Positions 26,421 to 33,754 of a stretch of DNA of 64,000 nucleotides are shown piece after piece. The notes under the pieces are model-generated. The model made no database searches. It saw nothing but the letters and a program-made list of their open reading frames with translations, and was not told the origin of the DNA. Source of the stretch: [Empedobacter] haloabium. GTDB lineage: Bacteria; Pseudomonadota; Gammaproteobacteria; Burkholderiales; Burkholderiaceae_D. Each line of letters begins with the position of its first letter. The stretch's first letter is position 1. The stretch is taken from positions 5,022,001 to 5,086,000 of the forward strand of contig CP136508.1 in NCBI GenBank assembly GCA_008011715.2, given 5' to 3'. Position numbers and translations under genes: made by a program.

Positions 26421-27560
26421 ATGCTGAATTTGTACGGACAACGCGGATATCAATCTTTCACCGTCCTGCTGGGAATGCAGGCGCTGGCGTTCGCCGGCCT
26501 GGGCCTGATGGCGCTGGGCGGGACAGCCGCGCTGAGCCTGCCGGCCGCCATCGGGTCATGGCTGCTGGTAGCGGCGACGGCACTGTTTTCGCTTCGTACC
26601 TGGACCATTGTTTCGGAAGCCGGTTTCTGCCTGGGGCTGCTGACGTGGACAACGGCACTGCGCTATCAGTTGCGGCCCCTGCTGCTGCTGGCGCCGATCG
26701 GCTGCGTGGCCGAATGGGTGCTGCGCAGTTACGGTGTTGCGCAATGGGTCGCCGCCCTGCCGCTGCTGCTGATCAGCGGGCTTGGCCTGCTGTGTTCGGC
26801 CGTGCTGCTGTTCCTGGTCGTTACGCTGGCAAAGCGCAGCCGGCTGCGCGACGAGCGCCATGCCCAGGTGCTGGCGAAAGTCCACGCCGAACATGGGCCC
26901 GATGCGACCAGGCGGCTGACCGACAGCATCGACTGCCGCCGCGGCGCACTGGATGTGAACCCGTTCCAGATGCGGCGCGGGCTGATGCTGGCCGATCTCC
27001 CGGCCACCGCCTGGCACGATCCGGACGAGTTCCCGTGGGTCGCCGCGTTCGAATCCGCCGGCGACGCGATCCAGGCCGAAGCGTTGCGTGCGTGCGGCGG
27101 CGCCAGCGGCCTGGCCGCCTACCAGTATCCCGGCGCGGTGCAGGGCAACTGGAACGTGTTCTGGCTGGTCCGCAACAACCAGCTCACGCCCGAGGCCGAG
27201 GCCATGTGCCCCGCCACGGTCGCGGCGCTGCGCCAGGTGACGGGCTTCCCGTTCATGCGTGAGGCGCACTTCTCCATCCTGCAGCCACACAGCCGCATCC
27301 GGCCTCACTGCGACGAATCCAATACCTGGGTCACCGGCCACTTCGGCATCAGCGTGCCGGCGCAGTGCGGCATCCGCGTGGGCCGTGAGCGTCGCCGCTG
27401 GGAGGAGAAGAAATTCCTGTTCTTCGACACTTCCTACGAGCACGAGGCCTGGAACGATTCCGATTCGCCCCGCATCGTGCTGCTGTTCGACTTCCTGCAT
27501 CCACGACTGTCGACGGCCGAACGGGACTTCCTGATGCAACTGCGCGGCAAGGCTGCCTAG
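26421..27560 (+). CDS. Membrane-anchored aspartyl/asparaginyl beta-hydroxylase (LpxO/AspH) family protein
   Basis: 379 residues from ATG 26421. The frame is open back to 26175, but that stretch is AT-rich and non-coding in style. Several hydrophobic segments fill residues about 10-130. A soluble domain follows with the family landmarks: PHCDESN (first iron His), GHFGISVP, CGIRVG, a lysine-rich KKFLFFDTSYEHEAWN (second iron His), and RIVLLFDFLHP with the co-substrate Arg. The family hydroxylates Asp/Asn side chains or, as LpxO, lipid A acyl chains, using Fe(II) and 2-oxoglutarate. It is divergent from the NRPS operon and followed by the FkbH gene. It could tailor the lipopeptide or an envelope lipid. 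There is no clear ribosome site, so the start is uncertain. Confidence 0.8.
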   Translation: MLNLYGQRGYQSFTVLLGMQALAFAGLGLMALGGTAALSLPAAIGSWLLVAATALFSLRTWTIVSEAGFCLGLLTWTTALRYQLRPLLLLAPIGCVAEWVLRSYGVAQWVAALPLLLISGLGLLCSAVLLFLVVTLAKRSRLRDERHAQVLAKVHAEHGPDATRRLTDSIDCRRGALDVNPFQMRRGLMLADLPATAWHDPDEFPWVAAFESAGDAIQAEALRACGGASGLAAYQYPGAVQGNWNVFWLVRNNQLTPEAEAMCPATVAALRQVTGFPFMREAHFSILQPHSRIRPHCDESNTWVTGHFGISVPAQCGIRVGRERRRWEEKKFLFFDTSYEHEAWNDSDSPRIVLLFDFLHPRLSTAERDFLMQLRGKAA

Positions 27561-27589
27561 CCCAAACAATGACGAGAAGCGAACAAGCG

Positions 27590-29533
27590 ATGAGCAACGA
27601 CGCTGTATTCAATCTGCCCGGCATGGGCAAAATCAAGCTGGTCGTATGGGACCTGGACGAGACGTTCTGGCGCGGCATTCTGACCGAGGGCGGCATCGTC
27701 TACCAGCAGGCGCATCACGATCTCGTCATCGAACTGGCCAGGCGCGGCGTCGTCAGCGCGATCTGCTCCAACAATGACGAGGCGCCCGTGCGCGCCTACC
27801 TCGAGGAGCGCGGACTGTGGGACTATTTCGTGTTCCCGCAGGTGAGCTGGGCGCGCAAGGGCGGCATGGTGCGCCGGCTGATCGACAACGCCCAGCTGCG
27901 CAGCGCGAACGTGTTGTTCATCGACGACAAGCCGTCCAACCTGGACGAAGTGGCCCAGGCTTGTCCCGGCATCATGACCGCCCTGCCGGATCGCATCGAT
28001 GCGCTGATCGCCAGGGTCGGCGAACTGCCCGTCAGCGATCCCGCCATGACACGCCTGCAGCAATACAAGATACTGGAACAGAAGGCCGCGGCACGGCAGC
28101 AAGTGCTCGACCTGGGCGCTTCAGGCGACGATTTCCTGCGCCAGTCGGCGATCCGCGTGCGCTTCCTGACCGGCGCCCAGGCGCCCGTCGATCGCATCGT
28201 GGAGATGATCGAACGGACCAACCAGCTCAATTTCACGCGCATGCAGCCGCCGCGCGCGGCGATCGTCGACATGCTGCGGCATGCCGACTGGGAGGCGGGA
28301 TGTATCGAGGTCGCCGACAGGTACGGCGACTATGGCATCGTCGGTTTCTATGCCGTGCAAAAGGCAGGCGGGCGGCGCCTGTTGCGCCACTACCTCTTCT
28401 CGTGCCGCATCCTGAACATGGATGTGGAAGCATGGCTGTACCACCACCTGGGCCGTCCCGAGCTGGGCGACATCGCGACCAATGGCTTCGAGCGGCCGCG
28501 CGCGATCGACTGGATCACGGTCGAGCGTGCGCCGTCGGGCGCTTCGGGCGCGGGCACGGCATGCAAACGCAAGCCCAGCCTGGCCGCACGCGCCAGCTAC
28601 CAGCTCTTCCTGCTGACGCAGCGCCTGCCTGCGCTGCGCTACTGCTCGCTCTGGACCAGTGCCATGGCGGCGCGGCTGCTGCCGTATCGCCCGGTCGCCA
28701 GCGCGCCGATGCTGCTGCGCGGCGGCTGCGATACGTGGGCGATCGCCGACTTCCTGCGTGCCGACGGTGTCGCTTCCGTGCGCGAGGTGGGCGAATGGCG
28801 CCAGACGCTGGAAGCGCTGCGGTATCCGGAGTCGCTCGGCCATGTCTCGCTCGCGCGGCTGAGCCAGGCACTGCTGTGGTCCGGCGACCTGACCTTGGCG
28901 CACGGCACCTCGACCAGGGATCTGTTTGCCGGCCACGACATGGCCGTGCTGTCGCTGGCCCGCGACTACAAGGCAGGCCTGTACCGCTATCGCGACACCG
29001 ATGTGCTGCTGCCGATCGCGCCGTTCGACGTGGACCTGACCGACCCCGCGGTGTGGCCGGAGGTGACGTCATGGCGCACGCGGCATGGACCGGCGAGCGG
29101 CCCGTGGCTGGCGCCGTGCTACAGCCTGGCGGGCCTGCGCTGGTTGAAAGAAAATTGCACGCCGCTGAGCGCAGCCGAACGACGCCAGCGCATTCTGGAC
29201 AATATCGCGTGGTGCGCCGAACGCGCCGCCATCGGCGTCAGGCTCGTGTTCGTGACGGCGGCCGAGCTGGCGCCGGACGATATTTATCCCATGTGGCGCG
29301 GCATACCCGACGAGGTCAGTCTACTCAACAAGCACGTCGCGGCACTGGTCGCGAAACTCGACAACGCGACACTCTTGCCGGTGCAGGAGGTGGTGCGCGA
29401 CAAGGCGCTGCTGGCCGATCGCCATCCATATCACTATGTGCGCAGCGTCCACCAGACGCTGGCGCGCCTCTTGCAGAACATCGGCGACGATACCCGGGAC
29501 GCGGTGCCGCACATGCTGCACCGCGCTACGTGA
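27590..29533 (+). CDS. FkbH-type HAD-IIIC protein with a long unrecognised C-terminal extension
   Basis: 647 residues from ATG 27590 (GAGAAG upstream); an in-frame ATG at 27569 is also possible. WDLDETFWRGIL is the FkbH signature with the HAD DxDxT motif. SNND and FIDDKPSNLDE supply the other HAD motifs. The second FkbH half (YGDYGIVGFYAV, SCRILNMDVE) is present by about residue 310. FkbH proteins load a glyceryl unit from 1,3-bisphosphoglycerate onto an acyl carrier. The remaining 330 residues are not usual for FkbH; HGTSTRDLF and the end of the chain faintly resemble SGNH-like surface-sugar enzymes, which I cannot confirm. It starts about 30 nt after the hydroxylase gene, suggesting a two-gene operon. 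Confidence 0.8.
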   Translation: MSNDAVFNLPGMGKIKLVVWDLDETFWRGILTEGGIVYQQAHHDLVIELARRGVVSAICSNNDEAPVRAYLEERGLWDYFVFPQVSWARKGGMVRRLIDNAQLRSANVLFIDDKPSNLDEVAQACPGIMTALPDRIDALIARVGELPVSDPAMTRLQQYKILEQKAAARQQVLDLGASGDDFLRQSAIRVRFLTGAQAPVDRIVEMIERTNQLNFTRMQPPRAAIVDMLRHADWEAGCIEVADRYGDYGIVGFYAVQKAGGRRLLRHYLFSCRILNMDVEAWLYHHLGRPELGDIATNGFERPRAIDWITVERAPSGASGAGTACKRKPSLAARASYQLFLLTQRLPALRYCSLWTSAMAARLLPYRPVASAPMLLRGGCDTWAIADFLRADGVASVREVGEWRQTLEALRYPESLGHVSLARLSQALLWSGDLTLAHGTSTRDLFAGHDMAVLSLARDYKAGLYRYRDTDVLLPIAPFDVDLTDPAVWPEVTSWRTRHGPASGPWLAPCYSLAGLRWLKENCTPLSAAERRQRILDNIAWCAERAAIGVRLVFVTAAELAPDDIYPMWRGIPDEVSLLNKHVAALVAKLDNATLLPVQEVVRDKALLADRHPYHYVRSVHQTLARLLQNIGDDTRDAVPHMLHRAT

Positions 29534-29553
29534 TGGGGCCTGCCTGAACGGCA

Positions 29554-29611
29554 GGGAAAACGCTTGCGGCCCCGCTCCTCAGCGGGAAAAGTGATCTCCG
29601 GGCCGCAAGCG
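29554..29611. terminator. Bidirectional terminator-like hairpin between convergent genes
   Basis: A perfect 12-bp inverted repeat, CGCTTGCGGCCC (29561-29572) and GGGCCGCAAGCG (29600-29611), encloses a smaller hairpin CCCGCT/AGCGGG. Read on the minus strand it is followed by TTTTCCC. It sits between the FkbH gene (plus) and a PEP-CTERM gene (minus). Confidence 0.65.
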
Positions 29612-29621
29612 CGAGGGCTGC

Positions 29622-30155
29622 TTACTGCTTGCGGCGACGTGCGGCCACGCCGAGCAGCGCCAGGCCGCCCAGCATCATGCCGTAGGTGGCGGGTTCAGGT
29701 ACGGGGGTGACGGCCAGCGAGGCGCTGTAGCTGCCGGCAGCGCGCGACAGCACGGTGCCTTCGACCTGCAGGTAATAGCCGGTGCCCGACAGGCCGGAGG
29801 TGGTCAGGTGCCACTGGTCGGTCTTGCCCGTTTCGATTTGCGTGCCGGCCAGCACCAGCGTGCCGTCGGCGCGGTACAGGCCGAAACCGGTGATGTCCAG
29901 GCCGTTCTTGGCGTTGCCGCTGTACGAATACAGGTCGGCCACGACCGAGGAGCCAGCCGTCGCGTCGAAGCTGTACTGGTCGACGAACGTGTCGTTGGCG
30001 TGGTTGCCCGTGATCAGGCGGCCGAAGAAGCCGGCGTTGTCGGTCAGTTCGATGGCTTCGATCGGGTTGCTGATGTCAGCCGCCATTGCAGCTTGGCTAA
30101 CGAAGGTGGCGGCTGCCAGTGCCAGCGCGGATGCAAATTTCTTGGTCTTGATCAT
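29622..30155 (-). CDS. PEP-CTERM surface protein (FxDxF-type)
   Basis: 177 residues; TAGGAG lies 6-7 nt before the ATG. A signal peptide of about 25 residues (ending QAAMA) is followed by a domain with FVDQYSF and DLYSYSGN. The C-terminus is the sorting signal VPEPATYGMMLGG, a hydrophobic stretch and the basic end ARRRKQ. PEP-CTERM proteins are exported, cut by exosortase (EpsH/XrtA type) and placed on the surface or in extracellular polysaccharide. A paralogue of identical length lies at 31292-31825. No exosortase gene is in the window. Its regulatory region is described at 30180-30371. Confidence 0.92.
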   Translation of the reverse strand: MIKTKKFASALALAAATFVSQAAMAADISNPIEAIELTDNAGFFGRLITGNHANDTFVDQYSFDATAGSSVVADLYSYSGNAKNGLDITGFGLYRADGTLVLAGTQIETGKTDQWHLTTSGLSGTGYYLQVEGTVLSRAAGSYSASLAVTPVPEPATYGMMLGGLALLGVAARRRKQ

Positions 30156-30179
30156 TCATTGCTCCTAGATTCGATTCAT

Positions 30180-30371
30180 ACGGTTGGGGCCGCTGAGGAG
30201 TGCTCAAGGTAGCAAAAATGACACGCACAACAAATGTTGCATTACAGCTTATTACAAGTTGAGGAGGAGAAAATAGCGTTTACCAAGTGAATTCTATCGA
30301 AAAATCACTTTAAAATCAGCAGCTTGCTTGTTACATCCAGATGACAGTTTCACATGTAGGAGCGATCCTAC
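30180..30371 (-). promoter_or_regulatory. Upstream region of PEP-CTERM gene 1, shared with its paralogue
   Basis: Within the 420-nt gap 30156-30575, four elements match the region before the second PEP-CTERM gene in the same order and at nearly the same distance. They are ACGGTTGGGGCC (30180-30191), AAGGTAGCAA (30206-30215), TTCTATCGAAAAATCA (30292-30307), and the inverted repeat GTAGGAGCGATCCTAC (30356-30371), about 200 nt upstream of the start. This suggests common control by one dimeric regulator. Apart from the terminator at 30491-30530, nothing else is visible in the gap. Confidence 0.6.
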
Positions 30372-30490
30372 GTAAAGACAAGTCGTCCTTACACGTCGGC
30401 AAATGGCGACTATAAGGAACACATAAGGTTATGCCCTTGACGCATGCTCGGATTTGCTATCTACAAACGGTATTCGACAATAACCGGGAC

Positions 30491-30530
30491 GTAAAAAAGG
30501 CACCTGGTTCCGGCGGAACGCAGGTGCCTT
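30491..30530 (-). terminator. Rho-independent terminator of the outer-membrane protein gene
   Basis: AAGGCACCTG (30497-30506) pairs with CAGGTGCCTT (30521-30530), with an inner GTTCC/GGAAC stem and a GGC loop. On the minus strand the hairpin is followed by TTTTTT. It lies about 45 nt after the stop of the gene ending at 30576. Confidence 0.9.
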
Positions 30531-30575
30531 CGACGATCAAGAGGCGCGGCGCCCCGTGATTTCGTCAGGAAGCCA

Positions 30576-31085
30576 TCAGAACTTCCAGACCAGTGCGGCG
30601 TGCGCGTTGGTGACGCCACTGACGGGCTTCTGCACTTCGACGCGGCCGGACAGCTGGTTGCTGAACGAGTAGTTCAGGCCCAGGCCGAACAGTGCGCGGT
30701 CGTCCTTGACACCCACCGTGTAGGTTTCGGTGAAGCCACGGTAGGTGTACGAATACGTTTGCTCAGCCTTGACCTGGTTGTAACCCAGGCGTGCGTACAC
30801 ATCGGTTTGCGGGTTCAGCGGCAGGAAACCCAGCACGGAAACGTGGGTCTGCTTGGCGCGGATGTCGTCCCACTTGCCCAGTTGGCGATAACCGACTTCG
30901 ACGGCGAAGTTCTGGTTGAAGCCGTAGCCAACGAAGGCACCAACGCTGGCCTTGTTGCCATCGATGTAGTCGTCGGCATCGGTCACGCCCAGGTCCACGC
31001 CGCCGTAGAAGGCGACAGGAGCGGCAGCGAAGGAGGAGGAAGCCACGAAGGCCAGTGCTGCGGCAGCAGCGAATTTCTTCAACAT
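30576..31085 (-). CDS. Small outer-membrane beta-barrel protein (OmpA-like/porin-like)
   Basis: 169 residues. A signal peptide (MLKKFAAAAALAFVASSSFA) is followed by alternating amphipathic strands: YGGVDLGV, SVGAFVGYGFNQNFAVEVGYRQL, DVYARLGYNQVKAE, ALFGLGLNYSFS. It ends in Phe (ALVWKF), as outer-membrane barrels do for BAM recognition. An eight-strand barrel fits the length. Ligand and function are unknown. It has its own promoter (31159-31188) and terminator (30491-30530) and lies between two PEP-CTERM genes on the same strand. Confidence 0.85.
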   Translation of the reverse strand: MLKKFAAAAALAFVASSSFAAAPVAFYGGVDLGVTDADDYIDGNKASVGAFVGYGFNQNFAVEVGYRQLGKWDDIRAKQTHVSVLGFLPLNPQTDVYARLGYNQVKAEQTYSYTYRGFTETYTVGVKDDRALFGLGLNYSFSNQLSGRVEVQKPVSGVTNAHAALVWKF

Positions 31086-31118
31086 AGTGTTTCCGATCAG
31101 TGGTGATTTTTTCTTATC

Positions 31119-31188
31119 GCAATTCGAATAAAGTCGTTACACGAATTGCTGACCGGAAATTATACTGGAACTAACGCCATTCATGCAA
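31119..31188 (-). promoter_or_regulatory. Promoter and leader inverted repeat of the outer-membrane protein gene
   Basis: On the minus strand TTGCAT (31183-31188), about 18 nt, then TATAAT (31159-31164) form a sigma70 promoter. Just downstream GCAATTCG (31119-31126) and CGAATTGC (31142-31149) make an 8-bp inverted repeat with a 15-nt spacer, which may act as an operator or leader hairpin. Confidence 0.55.
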
Positions 31189-31291
31189 TAGCGACAAGTA
31201 TTTAATCCTTCCTGGCAGGACGGTGGTGCGCCCGCCGCCGCCCCCGGCGGCCAGGCTTCTGCGGCGGCTCCGCGGGCGCGAGGGCAAGGCT

Positions 31292-31825
31292 TTACTGCTT
31301 GCGGCGGCGCGCCAGCGCGCCCACCAGCGCCAGGCCGCCCAGCATCATTGCATAGGTAGCCGGTTCAGGTACCGGCGTCACGGCCAGGCTGGCCGAATAC
31401 ACGGCCGGGGTGCCGGATTTCAGGCTGCCGCTGACTTGCACGTAATAATTGTCGGCAGCCAGGCCGCTGGTCGTCAGTTGCCACTGCTCGATACCGTCCG
31501 ACCCGATGGCGGTACCGGTGCCGACCAGCATGCCCGAGGCCGTGTACAGGTCGATCCCCGTGATGTCGACCCCGTCCGTCGGGCTGCCGCTGTACGAGAA
31601 CAGGTCCGCGACGATCGAGCTGCCCGCGCCGACGCTGAAGGTGTAGTGGTCCGCGAACGTATCGCCGGCGGCATTGCCGGTGAACAGGCGGCCGAAGAAG
31701 CCAGCGCCTTCCGTCAGCTCGATGGTGCTGGCCGGATTCGAGATATCGGCAGCATGCACGCCGGGCGCGACGAGGGCCGCGCACGCCAGCGTAAGGGAAG
31801 CAACAAATTTCTTGGTATTGGTCAT
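31292..31825 (-). CDS. PEP-CTERM surface protein, paralogue of the 29622-30155 gene
   Basis: 177 residues from ATG 31825, chosen because AAGGAG lies 7 nt upstream; the longer frame to 31897 has no such support. A signal peptide ending GVHA is followed by FADHYTF and DLFSYSGSP. The sorting tail is VPEPATYAMMLGG, a hydrophobic stretch and ARRRKQ. Length, domain and upstream region match the first PEP-CTERM gene, so the two probably arose by duplication and are regulated together. It should be anchored or released by an exosortase encoded elsewhere. Confidence 0.92.
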   Translation of the reverse strand: MTNTKKFVASLTLACAALVAPGVHAADISNPASTIELTEGAGFFGRLFTGNAAGDTFADHYTFSVGAGSSIVADLFSYSGSPTDGVDITGIDLYTASGMLVGTGTAIGSDGIEQWQLTTSGLAADNYYVQVSGSLKSGTPAVYSASLAVTPVPEPATYAMMLGGLALVGALARRRKQ

Positions 31826-31847
31826 TCCAGACTCCTTGTTGTTCAGT

Positions 31848-32032
31848 ACGGTTGGGGCCTCCGGGAGCGGTAAAGGTAGCAACTTAAAACTCAGCAAAAG
31901 CGCCGGCCTTACAAGTCCTTACAACTTATCCAGGCGAAACCAGTGCCGTGCTGTCGAGTAGTTCTGTTGAAAAATCAACCAGTTAGCCGATGCCTTTTTG
32001 TCCACGTGAATTAACGTAGGATCAGGCCTACG
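31848..32032 (-). promoter_or_regulatory. Upstream region of PEP-CTERM gene 2, matching gene 1
   Basis: In the 347-nt gap 31826-32172 the four shared elements recur: ACGGTTGGGGCC (31848-31859), AAGGTAGCAA (31873-31882), TTCTGTTGAAAAATCA (31962-31977), and the inverted repeat CGTAGGATCAGGCCTACG (32015-32032). Distances from the start codon are 23, 48, 137 and 190 nt, against 25, 51, 137 and 201 nt in gene 1. No gene is seen between 32033 and 32172. Confidence 0.6.
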
Positions 32033-32172
32033 GAGGTGCGGGAAATTCGAGAAGGGGACGTTAAGGCCTGCTTAAGGCGCTGTACCTCGGTGCCAATGGA
32101 CTTTCCTGCAGGACCACGGTAAGCGCAAGTACGGCAGTTCGGGACAGGGGCACAGCGCCCTGCCCGCCCTGC

Positions 32173-33726
32173 CTAATGTGCCGGCGGTTGGTCCGGCAAT
32201 GCCGCTTGGACGCGATTGCGGCCAGCCAGCTTGGCCGCGTACAGCGCGCGGTCGGCCGCTTCCAGCAGCATGCCGACGCTGTCCTGGCCCCGGCGCGGCA
32301 CCAGCGCGGCGACACCGGCGCTGATGGTGACGATGCCCAGCGGGCTGTCTTCGTGCGCGACCTGCAAGGCCTCGACCGCGTCGCGCATGCGTTCGGCCAC
32401 CGCGTGGGCGCCGGCGCTGTCCGTGTTGGGCAGCAGGATCGCCAGCTCCTCGCCGCCGTAACGGGCCGCCAGGTCGCCGGGGCGCTTCGGCGTCTGCTAG
32501 CGGATCGCCCGGCTGACGGCGCGCAGGCACTCGTCGCCCGCGCCGTGGCCATAGCGGTCGTTGAAGCGCTTGAAATGGTCGACGTCGATCAGCGCCAGCG
32601 CCAGCGACGAGCCCTGGCGCACGGCGCGGCTGAACTCATTGGCCAGCGAAACGTCGAGCTGACGCCGGTTCGCCAGTCCCGTCAGGCCGTCCTGCAAGGC
32701 CATTTTCTCCAGCGTCGCGTTCAGGCCCGCCAGCGCGTCGCGCGCCTCGCGCAGCTCGCGTTCCACCTCCAGCCGGCGCCGCATCTGGCCGATCAGGCGC
32801 CGGCCGAACAGCGCGAGCAGGCCGGCCAGCAGCAGCACGCCCAGCGAATGCAGCAGCGTGTCGCGCCGCCAGTGCGCCAGCGCCTCTTCCTTCGACAGCG
32901 CGGCCGTAACGAACAGCGGGTAATGCTGCAGGGGCCGATAGCTGTTCAGGCGCAGTTCGCCGTCCTGGGTCGAGCGGAACATGCCGATGCCGGTGGTCGC
33001 CGAGTGGGCATAGGCACGATACAGGGGCGTATCGACGATACTGGCGCCGATCCCCTGCGCCCGGAACGGCCGCCGTACCAGCATCGTGCCCTGGTTGGAC
33101 AGCAGCGCCACCGCGCCGTGCACGCCGATATCGAAACTGGCATAGAAGCGGCGGAAGTAATCGATGTCGATCGTGGCCAGCACGACGCCGCCGAAACTGC
33201 CGTCCGCCCGGTCGATCCGGCGCGACACGGGGATCACCCATTTGCCGCTGGAGCGGCTGACAACGGGCAGGCCGATGTGCGGCCCTTCGTCGCGGTGCTC
33301 GCGATGGAAACGGAAGTATTCGCGGTCGGCGTTGTTGGCGCGCGGGTCGAACGTGGCCAGCGAGTTGACGATCCAGCGGCCGTCCGCGTCATAGGCATAC
33401 AGGCCGTCCAGCTGCGGCAGCGCGCGCACCTGGTCCTGCATCACGCGGTGCAGGCGGGCCAGCTGCCCCGGCCCCAGGCCGTCCGTCTCGATGCGCTCCT
33501 CCAGGTCGTTCAGGCTGGTATCGGCCGACTTGATGGTGTCGTCGGCATGCTGGCTCATCGCCCGCGCCAGGTTGGTGGCGGAGCGCTCGGTCCCCTCCAG
33601 CAGCACGGTGCGGGCATTCCAGCTGCGCCAGAAATCCAGACCGACCAGCGACACGCAGACGAGGGTCACGAAAACGGTGGCCCAGAACGTGATCGGAAGT
33701 CGCTGCAGCATGAGGGCGCGGAACAT
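32173..33726 (-). pseudogene. Membrane sensor diguanylate cyclase (GGDEF) split by an in-frame TAG
   Basis: Read from ATG 33726: a transmembrane helix, an extracytoplasmic Cache-like sensor (about residues 45-290), a second helix, then a GGDEF domain. The frame meets TAG at 32497-32499 just inside the GGDEF domain, after DECLRAVSRAIR. It then continues in the same frame for 108 codons through RYGGEELAILLP, the GGEEL active site, to a TAG at 32173-32175. One C-to-T change (CAG to TAG) would explain the break. As it stands, the product lacks the catalytic loop and would not make c-di-GMP. The downstream part lacks an obvious start. Suppression or a sequencing error are alternatives. Confidence 0.8.
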
Positions 33727-33754
33727 GAGCGGGAGCACCCGCGGTGGCTGAGGA

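Noticed and set aside
30206-30230. Possible sigma54 promoter (TTGCT element) before the PEP-CTERM genes
   Set aside because: The TTGCT block is shared, but no GG lies at the required 10-nt spacing from GC in either gene, so the sigma54 claim fails.
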